Positions 54,848 through 64,000 of a stretch of DNA of 64,000 bases are shown in pieces (position 1 is the first letter of the stretch; each line of letters begins with the position of its first letter). The position numbers were made by a program, and so were the translations under genes. Origin of the DNA: Agapetus fuscipes (lineage: Eukaryota > Arthropoda > Insecta > Trichoptera > Glossosomatidae); contig OX637343.1 in NCBI GenBank assembly GCA_951799405.1, positions 14,486,524 through 14,550,523 on the forward strand, in the 5' to 3' direction. The notes beneath the pieces were generated by a model, which had not been told where the DNA came from, made no database searches, and was given only the letters and a program-made list of their open reading frames with translations.

Positions 54848-55384
54848 ATATATTATACCTTTAGGCTTGCAATTATTGTGTAAAATTTTTTTGAAGAAAA
54901 TATGAGTATACCGGTCATTAGTCCAGTGGTACAGAATTATTCTCTTATCGAAAGGCAAGCGGTTCATTTCCAGTAGATGTCGAAATAATGAAATGTTCTT
55001 GATTGGATTTTGATGCTAATGAAAACAAAATCAAGTTTTTTTTGGTTAAGAAGCCTGTGCGGGAGACTCCCTAGATTCAAGAGACTCTAGGAGTCTATGG
55101 CATAGTGCCGCAGAGGTGTTGGTGATGTGGCAGTTATTCTTATCCGGTTGCAGGGCCGTTAGCTGCGCAGTGCTGTGGTGTTTGTTGCGTTGCTTTGTTT
55201 TGAGACACTTAGAGACTGATAGTGGAGTAAAAGAGATTTAAAAGTGGAGTAAAAGAGATTCATCCATCCCTACAGCATATTTAGCACTCAACTGGTTTAA
55301 GGGGTTTTTAAATGTCAAATTTTTTTTTTACATATAATTAAAAAACATAATGCTCCTAAGACTACAGAAAAAAATATCGGTTGG
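54848..55384. other. Mostly unassigned; SINE family 1 3' end
   Basis: 55045-55122 carries GCCTGTGCGGGAGACTCCCT and CATAGTGCCGCAGAGGTGTT, the 3' end of SINE family 1 in minus orientation. The rest shows nothing recognisable. Confidence 0.5.
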
Positions 55385-55702
55385 ATATCTCAGTTGGTAG
55401 AGTGCTTGCATTCCATGCCGTGAGCTCGGGTTCGAATCCCGCCGATGGTGTCAGAAATGATTTCCCGTTTCGGTGTTTATTTAAAACCTCAAAATAAAAT
55501 ACCGGCAAGGTTTACTCAGCCTTCACTGGAAATGAGTACCAGCCCCCCGGGGAGCTGGGTAACCCCCACGTCAAATGAAGTGGTTAGCGTAACGTCGGTC
55601 CCTTACCTGTAATAATAAATAGGTTCCACTCGCCACACACGAAGCCCTTCGGAGATAACGCGGCAAGAAGTTACACAATATGTGTAGCTTAGTTGCGTTT
55701 AA
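55385..55702 (+). repeat. tRNA-derived SINE, family 2
   Basis: Head GATATCTCAGTTGGTAGAGT and GGGTTCGAATCCCGCCGATG, body with TCAAATGAAGTGGTTAGCG, end near TAGCTTAGTTGCGTTTAAAG. Confidence 0.85.
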
Positions 55703-55989
55703 AGGAAGCTGTGCCTTCTCACGCAGTTTTAATACATTTATTTTTTATTGTATATCTGCATTTGTTTTCAGTTTAAAAGAAAATGTATTCTCCTTCTTCT
55801 CTTTAAAGATTTCCTTGTAATATTTCTTACTTGTTAACTTTCAATTAAGCGTGGGCTGTCCTGCAGTACTCGGCTCATCCTGCTGCATACGAGATGCATT
55901 TATTTAAAGTGACCAACGAGGAAACTGCACATTACTGCATCTCACATCATAATATGGTCTCAGTACTCCTCTCATATTTTTTCTTATTA

Positions 55990-56640
55990 TTATTTTAACA
56001 GAATTTATTTTACACGGTTTGGTTCACAATTTAGGTACAACAATTGATAATCCCTGCCTATTGGTCTTCACGACAAAATGCTTGAAGCGACTAATCTACT
56101 TATGCCTTTTTCAGTCCGTATGTCCGGTCGATAGCTCAGGTGGTAGAGTGCTTGCATTCCGTGCCGAAAGCTCGGGTTCGAATCCCACCGAGGGTGTCAG
56201 AAATGATTTCCCGTTTCGGTGTTTATTTCAAACCCCAAAATAAAATACCGGCAAGGTTTACTCAGCCTTCACAAGAAATGAGTACCAGCACTCTCGGGAG
56301 CTGGGAAACCTCCACTTCAACTGAAGTGGTTGGCGTAAGGCCGGCCCCCTTACCTGTAAAAATAACTCGGTTCAACTCGCCACATGCGACCCCTTCGGGG
56401 ATAACGCGGCAAGAAGTTACACTATATGTGTAGCTTAGTTGCGTTTATGTATGGGTACAAAAGAGATCTTTCTCGCATATTCTAGATCAATCTTCAATTT
56501 CCCCTTATCACCAGAATGCCGTTCTATGCACTACTACCACACTATTGTACATGTATAGGTGCGCGTATCTTATTTGATTTCAAAGTTCACTATCACAATC
56601 ACACTAGAACCAGATTGTTCTATACATTATGTATGCATGC
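55990..56640 (-). repeat. LTR fragment split by SINE family 2
   Basis: ACACGGTTTGGTTCACAATT at 56011 matches the LTR fragment at 25027 without its MITE. After the SINE (56120-56447) the LTR seems to continue with GGGTACAAAAGAGATCTTTC and ATTCTAGATC, as in the solo LTR at 15184. Confidence 0.55.
56120..56447 (+). repeat. tRNA-derived SINE, family 2, well preserved
   Basis: GGTCGATAGCTCAGGTGGTA (A box), GGGTTCGAATCCCACCGAGG (B box), body with CCACTTCAACTGAAGTGG, end TAGCTTAGTTGCG. The best full-length copy in the window. Confidence 0.88.
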
Positions 56641-56755
56641 ACATGTAATATTAGGGTTTTCATGTTGTAAGTCCACATGCGGCATGTGTAAGCGCGAACT
56701 TACACGTTTCTGCTTGTGGGAATGCATGCAATATGAGTCTCAATTGCAATTTAAC
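56641..56755 (+). repeat. LINE 3' tail fragment
   Basis: GTAAGTCCACATGCGGCATG to GCAATATGAGTCTCAATTGC, without the tandem array. Confidence 0.65.
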
Positions 56756-57104
56756 TTTAATTTATAGATTCACTTCTAAAAGTATAAGTAACCACGTAGC
56801 AACCACACCATGCATCAGACTTGACAGTAAAACATAGAATAATTTATGTTCTAGCACATTCTCGGTTTATTCAAGAGAAATCGTCGTCCATCTTTGCAAA
56901 AGTGGGTAGCCTGTAGCAGACAGGTCACAGGGTCAATTGGGTGGGAGTGACCTCAAATGGTCATCGTGACCCGGCGGTGACAAATCTAGGGTCATTCGAC
57001 TAATCAAGAAGGAATTTGTAAATCGAATGTTTCAATGTTTGATTGATCATATTCCTTGGTTTCATTTACTCATTATAATATTAGGATTATTTATTTGGTG
57101 AGGG
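56756..57104. other. No gene recognised
   Basis: Unassigned sequence with GGTCACAGGGTCAATTGGG and GGTCATCGTGACCCGG near 56920-56975. Confidence 0.35.
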
Positions 57105-57330
57105 TTTTTTTGTGTGAATCACACCTCAAGAGATCTCTGCGAGTTTTGTCGTTATAGAAAGCGCAAATTCTCAATCAAGACCCATTTGCTGTGAGGCTGG
57201 ATGGACCTTTGGTGACCGGTCTTTGGTAAAGGTATATGAATTGTTCAACTTAACGAAGAGCATATTTGAAAATACAAATGCTAAATTTTTAATGCTCCGT
57301 CGGGATTCGAACCCACGACCTTCTTGTATG
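57105..57330 (-). repeat. tRNA-derived SINE, family 1, head truncated
   Basis: Minus strand: GGTCGTGGGTTCGAATCCCG (B box), body, ending GAGGTGTGATTCACAC. Box A is missing. Confidence 0.75.
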
Positions 57331-57664
57331 AGTGTGTCTGTAGATGTTGAAATAATTATACTTGTATTTGTTCGATGGTGTGAGCATTCGCTCGAATATT
57401 CTAAATAATTATATTCTATCGTGGTCTGGGGTGTGCCAGAATAACCCTTAGACACCTATAAATACAGATCGAGATGCTTTGAAGAGAGACTTGTATCAAA
57501 GCCGTCGAGCTGAATGGTACATCAGTTAACTGTGTTCGAACCAAATGTGAACGAAATATTAAAATAAATCAACCGAACTTTTTATTTAATTGTACCCGAA
57601 AAAACGTATAATATTGTTCTTGTTATGGTTAGCAGAACGTATATGTGTCAGGAGCATATTCGTG
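57331..57664 (+). repeat. Possible LTR-like fragment
   Basis: CCTATAAATACAGATCGAGA (TATA-like, about 57457) is followed about 100 bp later by AAAATAAATC, as in an LTR. No terminal TG/CA pair or TSD was found. Confidence 0.35.
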
Positions 57665-57812
57665 CTTGATGATGATGATGAGTTGATGATTTCTTTATAG
57701 CGCCGTTTCGTGATGTAGTCACTCCAAGGGCGCTGGTGCAGACGATGCCAGAAATTTGCTGGTCTTCAGTGCATTCCGGAACTTTCCATGGTCCTCTACT
57801 TACTTGCAGCTT
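57665..57812 (-). repeat. Fragment of the second non-LTR family
   Basis: ATG-repeat border, then TTTCTTTATAGCGCCGTTTC and CACTCCAAGGGCGCTGGTG, nearly the same as 27806-27965. Confidence 0.65.
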
Positions 57813-58094
57813 AGATTAAAGAGGCCATGTTGTCAGGAGGATTTGCGACCATGACTCATTGATTGCCAAGGTGGGACAGTATGAGGAGATGCAATCAATA
57901 AAGAGGAGTGAATACGCCTGTTTGCATATATTTTACATAGCTAATATATAATTAACCTTAAATTCAATAGGACACTTTGACACTATTCCAATGCCACAAG
58001 ACTAGCTCTTCCAATTTGGATTTCGAATATTCAAAATTCGAATTTTCAAAATCTGGACACGCTTACAAAATTAATTATTATCATCACTGAACAT

Positions 58095-58535
58095 CAGGTT
58101 CCTTGACTCATAGGTTGGTATGAAGCTGACCACACATACTGCAACAATTGATTCACTTTGTCAATGTCACCTCTGTTTGGCCGTCAATGTCAGGCCGGTA
58201 AGAATTGCAGGGCGTATGTTCATTTGAGATTTGGTTTTTATGTTGTAAGTTCATAGGCGGCATTTGTAAACACGAACTTGTTTTAAAATGTAATTTGTTG
58301 TGTACGTTCCTTCACTTATAGGTTGGTATGCGGCTGACCACCCACGCTGTAGAAAATGATTGACTTTGTCCCCCCTGTTCCAGAGAAGGTCGGCAAGAGT
58401 TGCAGGGTGTATGTTCATTTGAGATTTGGGTTTTATTTTGTATGGCATGTTTAAAGCGGGAATTTATACGTGTCTGCTTGTGAAAATGCATATAATGTGA
58501 ATTCCCAATGTTACATATCTTTGCAACTTGGATTA
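58095..58535 (+). repeat. Two LINE 3' tails in tandem orientation
   Basis: A first copy (58095-58280) without tail array is followed by a second (58281-58535) that starts further upstream in the 3' UTR (AAAATGTAATTTGTTGTGTA) and ends TTGGATTAGATTAG. Confidence 0.75.
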
Positions 58536-58585
58536 GATTAGAACTTATCCGTGTTTGCTTGTGGGTATACTTTTAATATGAATCA

Positions 58586-59465
58586 AAAATATGAAAATAT
58601 TGACTGGCACGATCACGGTTTTTGATCAACCGCTGTTTGTCCAACGCCTTCTTCTCCATCTCCATATTCCTAACGCATGACAATGTCTGCCACAGCTGCT
58701 TCCAGAAACTTCCATGTTTGCCTGTGGCTTTGTCAGCAAACTTTTCCATACTCTGTTGGTCCATGTGATCCAGCCAATTTAGTCTGCAAACTCCTATTGA
58801 ATAAACCACATCGATGTTTGAGTTATCAAAATGCGACTTGAATTATCAACTGACATTAATTTCGAATTCAGAAAAAGATATTCGAATTATTGTTAACAGT
58901 ATCTTGTTAATATGCACCATTTTCACCTTTTTACTACAAATAAGAGTTTATCTTTCGAAAGTGTCACATTGTCTTTTAAAAAGGTTAATTAATTTACAAA
59001 AAAAAACTGCTTCGTTATTAGATAAGATACAGTCAACAAAAACATGTACCTACGGTAAGCATTCAACTTATTTTTTAACTACACAGGATTGTTTTGACTA
59101 GACTGGGCCATTGAAATATACATACTTATCGTTTTTTTCTCTAAAATATTCAATTTAAATGTAAAACACATAAATTCTTAGTGAAAGAATACAAACAAAA
59201 TAATGTTTCGTTCAAGCTCGAATGAGCTCTAATTCGAATACTTGAATTTATTTCTCCAATTTATTTCTCTCCTAAATAGAGATGTAGTGTTTTTGTCATA
59301 CAATTGTCCTTCGTTGTTGACTGAGGTCCGATATTTTCGACGATGGCATAGCGACTTCATGCTGAATGAAAAGAACGCACTTATGTCAATTGTGTGGGTA
59401 GTTTTTTTTACCAGTTGCTAGTCACATAAGGCAACATTAAAAATACCGGGCCTTAATTTCTTACT
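58586..59465. other. No gene recognised
   Basis: A 78-codon minus-strand frame (58573-58809) with DHMDQQSMEKFADKATG could be a retroelement remnant; it is not identified. The rest is AT-rich. Confidence 0.35.
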
Positions 59466-59740
59466 TTCTAAAATGTAATTTGTTGTGTATGTTCCTTGAC
59501 TTACAGGTTGGTATGCGGCTGACCACCCATGCTGTAGAAAATCGTTAACTTTGACAATGCTACCCCCGTTGCAGGGAAGGTCGGCAAGAGTTGTAGGGTG
59601 TATGTTCATTTGAGATTTGGGTTTTTATGTTGTAGGTTCACATGTGGCATGTACGAGCGCGAACTTATACGTGTTTGCTTGTGAGAATGCATATAATGCG
59701 AATCTCCAATGTTACATATATTTGCAGCTTACATTAGATT
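59466..59740 (+). repeat. LINE 3' tail, subfamily A
   Basis: AAAATGTAATTTGTTGTGTA to GCAGCTTACATTAGATTAG, complete 3' UTR. Confidence 0.8.
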
Positions 59741-60134
59741 AGTTTAAAGTAATGTGAAGCTTGTGAAATAATTAAATTGCGATTTTCGAATATATTTCAC
59801 TATTCGAAATCCAGATCCTGCCATCGCTTTGCATGGCCGCGTGACCAAAAGTCTTCAATAATGGCATGTGATTACCATTGTCATGGTACACGAATGCCTA
59901 GGTGTAGCATTGGCATTTAATTCGTCCGTCGCACAGGGTGTAATTGTGCACTGACGTCATAGAAGGAGATAATTGCAACTATTGATAGTTGATCATGCAG
60001 CTTTGTTGTCACGCCAAAGAAATTATAATACAATAATTGACGTGAACAATTGCAATGTTTGCTTTATAAGAACGAACACTCTGTAGTTTATTTATTAACT
60101 TAATAATAGTATATCAATCTTCCATAACCTGTTC
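59741..60134. other. No gene recognised
   Basis: AT-rich with no assigned repeat. Confidence 0.4.
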
Positions 60135-60497
60135 GAAGACTTCTAATCTAATCTAAGCTGCAAATATATATATCATTTAAGATTTATATTAAATGCATTA
60201 ACACATGCCGCATGTGGACCTACAATATAAAAACCCAATCTCAAATGAACATAAACCCTGCAACTCTTGCCGTCCTTCCCTGAAACAGGGGTGACATTGG
60301 CAAAGTGAACCATTTTTTTACAGTATGGGTGGTCAGCCGCATACCAACCTATAAGTCAAGGAACATACATGAGAAATTACATTTTTTTAAATCAATAAAT
60401 AATAATATATACATGGACATTAAAAAAAAACTAAATCATAAAACCAATTTCACTTTAATAAACCCTAGCCTCATTACAGATCAACCGCCATTTCTTC
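60135..60497 (-). mobile_element. LINE 3' end, subfamily A
   Basis: CTAATCTAATCTAAGCTGC tail, 3' UTR, and the last codons of the RT gene (complement of CAGATCAACCGCCATTTCTT). Abuts MITE II. Confidence 0.8.
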
Positions 60498-61068
60498 AGG
60501 GCTGGAAATCTCATCACCACGGTATTTCTTACCTACCGAATATCGGTAATATTTGTATGAAGACTCATCAGCTTGTCACTTGCGGCCATCTTGGATTGAC
60601 AGGTCTTCTTAAATATATTACCGATGTTCGGTAGATTAGAATTATCGTGGTAGTACCGACAGAAAGAAATGGCGGTTGATCCGTAGTGTTGGCGGCTAGG
60701 GCTTATTAAATTGGAATTTGTTTTCTGTATTAGTTTTCATGTCCATAGATATTAGTAATTATTGATTTATAAAATGTATTTTGTCGTGAATGTTTCTTGA
60801 CTTATAGGTTGGTATGCGGCTGACCACCCATGCTGTAAAAATGGTCCACTTTGCCAATGTCACCCCTGTCTCAGGGAAGGACGGCAAGAGTTGCAGGGTG
60901 TGTGTCCATTTGAGATTTAGTTTTTATGTTGTAGGTTCACATGCGGCGTGTGCAAGCGTGAACTAGTACCTACGTGTGTGGTTGTGAAAATGCATGTAAT
61001 GTGAATCTCTAAATTAACATATCTTTGCAACTTAGATTAGATTAGATGAGACTTCCAGCCCTGCTGGT
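60492..61068. mobile_element. MITE II, split by a LINE tail
   Basis: Left end CAGGGCTGGAAATCTCATC and right end GATGAGACTTCCAGCCCTG are mirrored. Inside are CACCACGGTATTTCTTACC, the GCGGCCATCTTGGATTGACA core and a mirrored half, then the inserted LINE (60656-61045). CAGGG ends suggest hAT-type; no 8-bp TSD was seen. Confidence 0.7.
60656..61045 (+). mobile_element. LINE 3' end, subfamily A, inside MITE II
   Basis: Starts GACAGAAAGAAATGGCGGTT (end of RT gene), full 3' UTR, tail TTAGATTAGATGAG. Confidence 0.8.
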
Positions 61069-61539
61069 CGATATTATGGTAATATCGAATGTGGTTTAGT
61101 CGATATTTACTGCTAAATTATGGGTTGTTCTTTCTTTTCACATTTTTATGTAGAAGGGACTATAAAATAAGACAAAGAGAAACTTCTGTTGTTGTATTTA
61201 CTTACATTATATTTTATTAACGAATGCGAATTAATTTAATTTAAATTAAATTCAGAGCAGCCATTCTCATACGCTCTTTATATTTTATTCATTGAATTTT
61301 ATAAAAGCGTGAGAACATTTATTTATTTTTCTTTATACAAAAAAGAGTATCGATATTAATAATTAATTTATTTAGTGATTTTATCAGGCGTCGAGTAAAC
61401 AAGCATTGATTATGTTAATTTTTACCACGACATTGAATTTAGCTTTCTTTTTCACTGTTGTAATTTTTTTATTAACAAATACATGATTTTTATTATTTTT
61501 TAACACGTTATTCTTATTTTCTTTAAAGAAACAATCCCA
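61069..61539. other. No gene recognised
   Basis: AT-rich, no assigned repeat. Confidence 0.4.
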
Positions 61540-62240
61540 CCGAGGGTCATCCCCGGCAAGTTTTATTCAGCCTTCATAATAAATCAATACCTTCTCCCTC
61601 GGGAGCAGAGATATCTCTACAATTTATGGAGAAATTAACGCCTCCACATCTGTAATTATCTATAATCTAAGTTGCAAAGATATTTTAACATTTAAATTTT
61701 ATATGAAATGCATGGTCACAAACAAACACGTGGAGTTCGCGCTTACAATTGCTGAATGTGTACTTACAAATAAAATCCAAACCTCTAATGAACATCATCC
61801 CTACAACTTTTGCCAACCTTCCCTGACACAGGGGTGACGTTGGCAAAGTGAACTTTTTTTTTACAGTATGGGTGGTCAGCCTTTTACCAACTTATAAATC
61901 AAGGAAACCATTCGCATCTATAATAATCTATAATCTAAGTTGCAAGGATATATTCATTCAAAGCTCTCAGATGTATGCCCACAAACAAACACGTGTAGTT
62001 CGCGCTTACAAATGCTGATTGTGTACTTACAAATAAAATCCAAACCTCAAATGAACATAAGCCCTGCAACTCTTGCCGACATTCCCTGAAACAGGGGTGA
62101 CATTGGCAAAGTGAACCATTTTTTACAGTATGGGTGGTCAGCCTTTTACCAACCTATAAATCAAGGAAATCATTCCCATTATTGTGAAAATAAATAGGTT
62201 CAATAATTATAACCCTTTTGATTACAAACGTGACAAAAAA
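61540..62240 (+). repeat. SINE family 2 remnant split by two LINE B tails
   Basis: SINE body at about 61540-61654 (CCGGCAAGTTTTATTCAGCC, CTCCCTCGGGAGC) and again at 62187-62240 (AAATAAATAGGTTCAATAAT). Between them lie two minus-strand subfamily B tails, 61655-61910 and 61920-62175; the second is nearly identical to 42855-43100. Confidence 0.7.
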
Positions 62241-62576
62241 GTTCATACTATACATAGATGCATTTTTTAAATAAATAATTATTTTTTAAAATCGTGCTAA
62301 AATTGATGAAGATAATAATAATGATTATTGTTATGTTCACATTTTTAACAAGTTATAATCATCGTTTTAACAACTTAACAGGGCATTTAATGAAGCGGAG
62401 AAATCTCGAGCTCGAGCAATTATGATTGTTCGTCTAATTCGTGTTCGTTGTATGAAGTTTCCCTGGCATAGCGAGCTTTCACATTTCTGGCATATTACGA
62501 AGGTGCATAGAAACTATTAAAATTCCTGTCAAATAGAAAGATAATTTGTTCGCTGTATACAACTGTATACATACGC
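62241..62576. other. No gene recognised
   Basis: AT-rich, no assigned repeat. Confidence 0.4.
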
Positions 62577-62586
62577 TGTATACAAC

Positions 62587-62769
62587 AAGTGATTTCTGAG
62601 CCTCTTTTGCTTTGTGTAAACACTTCGGAAAGTGTAGCTTCACGGGAGGGCCTTCTGCCACTCGCATCTCACATAACTTTTGCATGCGAGTCCTGTGACA
62701 CATCCCCGGATGGGATGGATATACAGGGCGTGGGTCAGTGGAGGGGAGACTGACCCTGAGAGAAGGTGT
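62587..62769 (-). mobile_element. 183-bp repeat with 10-bp TSD
   Basis: Reverse-complement partner of about 23684-23866. TGTATACAAC flanks it at 62577-62586 and 62770-62779, so the 183-bp segment is a unit of insertion. The conserved frame (MCHRTRMQKLCEMRVAEGPP) is open here too. Confidence 0.7.
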
Positions 62770-62799
62770 TGTATACAACTATTTGTTTAAACTTACTTT

Positions 62800-63345
62800 A
62801 TGATCGGTCGGTAGTCATGTGGCAACACTTCAGACTCGTAAATGGAAGGTTGTGGGTTCGAATCCCGGCGAAGCACAAATAAAATACCATTTATGTTTTC
62901 AAACATGCTCTTTGCTGTAATTTAACATTCAAAGATATATAAAAATTCAAAACTCAAATCAAATGCATGCCCACAAACAGACACGTCGTGTAAGTTATGA
63001 ATGTGTACTTACAAGTTAAAACCAAAACTCAAATGAATGACCTTCCCTGAAACAGGGGTGACATTGGCAAAGTGAACCATTTTTTACAGTATGGGTGGTC
63101 AGCCACATACCAACCTATAAGTTAAGGTTGGGTTGAAAAAATTATAAAACCTTTACCAAAGACCCGTCACTAAAGGTCCATCCAGCTTCACAGCAACTGG
63201 GTCTTGCTCGAGTATTGGCGTTTTTGTAGCGACGACCAAGCTCGTAAACACCTCTGCGGCACTAAAACAAGTGTGATAGATCCCTAGAGTCTCTGAAATC
63301 TAAGGAGTCACCCGCACAGAAGTTCTTTAAAAAAAAAAATTCAAA
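62800..63345 (+). repeat. SINE family 1 split by a LINE B tail
   Basis: Head at 62800-62930 (TCGGTAGTCATGTGGCAACA, GGTTGTGGGTTCGAATCCCG); a minus-strand LINE tail at about 62935-63128; then the body (GGTTGAAAAAATTATAAAAC) and 3' end GAGTCACCCGCACAG with A tail to 63340. Confidence 0.8.
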
Positions 63346-63497
63346 AATGTATGCATATTAACAGTGCCTCTAGAAACCTTTTTGGTATTAAAACATTTAT
63401 GGTAAGACGGTTTGAATGAAGAGTTATTTTACTTGGGTACTGTCGCTTTCTTGTTAGGAATGATGTAAAAAAATGCTTGAAATTCAGTTGACCTGTA

Positions 63498-63714
63498 CCC
63501 TTAGTACGAGTTTCAAAACTTGAGTAAAGTAAAGTTTACGGAAAGTATTAAACAGTGATTTTCCCCAAAATCTGCCGTTTTTTTTGGTCTTAGCAAAAGA
63601 GTTACAGTGATGAAAAAAATCAAACAAACAAAAACGGCAGATTTTGTGGAAAACCACTCTTTAATACTTTCCGTAAACTTTAATTTACTCAAGTTTTGCA
63701 ATTCGTATTTAGGG
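63498..63714. mobile_element. TA-type foldback MITE, CCCTTAGTACGAG family
   Basis: CCCTTAGTACGAGTTTCAAA left, TTTTGCAATTCGTATTTAGG(G) right, TA on both flanks. One internal arm has lost about 20 bp. Confidence 0.8.
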
Positions 63715-64000
63715 TAGGATATTCTATTAATTCTGAAGATTAGAAAAGATCTTTTTCGAACAATAAGGCAGCTTATGAAAAATTAACGTAAATATAAGGA
63801 AATATGACTAGGTACTCTATGACATGCCATTCTTAGTAATATTACTCTTATTGTGATAAAGTAAAAATACATAAAGTAATAAAAACAAACTGACTTATGA
63901 AAAAACAGTTTTTCCTTCGTTTCTTTAAATTAATTTGAAAACATTTGATCTTTTCCCCCCATATACGACTAAATTGCACTCATGTGGTTTTGTGACATTT
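63715..64000. other. No gene recognised
   Basis: AT-rich to the window end. Confidence 0.4.

Noticed and set aside
1..64000. CRISPR array or prokaryotic features
   Set aside because: The regularly repeated words are dispersed transposon copies and LINE tail microsatellites; no repeat-spacer pattern exists.

Overview
The window is eukaryotic, AT-rich and dominated by transposable elements. A split coding exon with a consensus splice donor, tRNA-derived and 5S-rRNA-derived SINEs, non-LTR retrotransposons with short tandem-repeat tails, LTR elements and many TIR/MITE insertions all point to an arthropod genome, most probably an insect and plausibly a lepidopteran (inference from repeat style; no species marker was seen). 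No bacterial operon, CRISPR array, rRNA gene or exogenous viral gene was recognised. || The most notable object is an apparently complete but non-autonomous LTR retrotransposon on the minus strand at 51869-54847. It has two nearly identical ~455-bp LTRs (TG...CA), a candidate primer-binding site one base from the 5' LTR, a polypurine tract next to the 3' LTR and AT-rich flanks consistent with a short target-site duplication. In place of gag-pol its interior holds one intronless 571-codon reading frame: an N-terminal SAP domain, a highly charged linker and a region homologous to the chromatin protein DEK. A second, diverged and 3'-truncated copy (1107-3626) keeps the frame open, and the three coding indels I can see between the copies are multiples of three. 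|| Layout. 1-3.6 kb: DEK-element copy 1. 4-15.5 kb: LINE remnants, a 1.1-kb DNA element with a 9-bp TSD (7926-9029), an insertion carrying a hammerhead-like motif (12593-12763) and a solo LTR (15184-15501). 16-28 kb: nested tRNA SINEs, a 5S/tRNA composite SINE, LINE tails, palindromes and MITEs. 28.2-31.2 kb: a 3-kb TIR DNA transposon with a dead transposase. 32-39 kb: SINEs, foldback MITEs, a solo LTR inside a LINE. 39.1-41.05 kb: the only convincing ordinary host gene, the 5' coding exon of a PTB/PID-domain protein (FAM43-like). No further exon was found to the right, so 41-64 kb is either its first coding intron or intergenic DNA. 42-64 kb: LINE copies, including the longest reverse-transcriptase frame (48691-50957), DEK-element copy 2, and more SINEs, MITEs and LTR fragments. 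|| The non-LTR family explains most of the repetition. About forty pieces of one 3' end are present in both orientations, in two subfamilies: one ends in a GATTA pentamer array, the other in a GATTATA-type heptamer array, and each is attached somewhere to its own RT C-terminal coding sequence. Several copies have identical C-terminal protein sequence, so the family was recently active. Repeat boundaries were read by eye and are usually good to a few bases where a TSD is quoted and to tens of bases otherwise.
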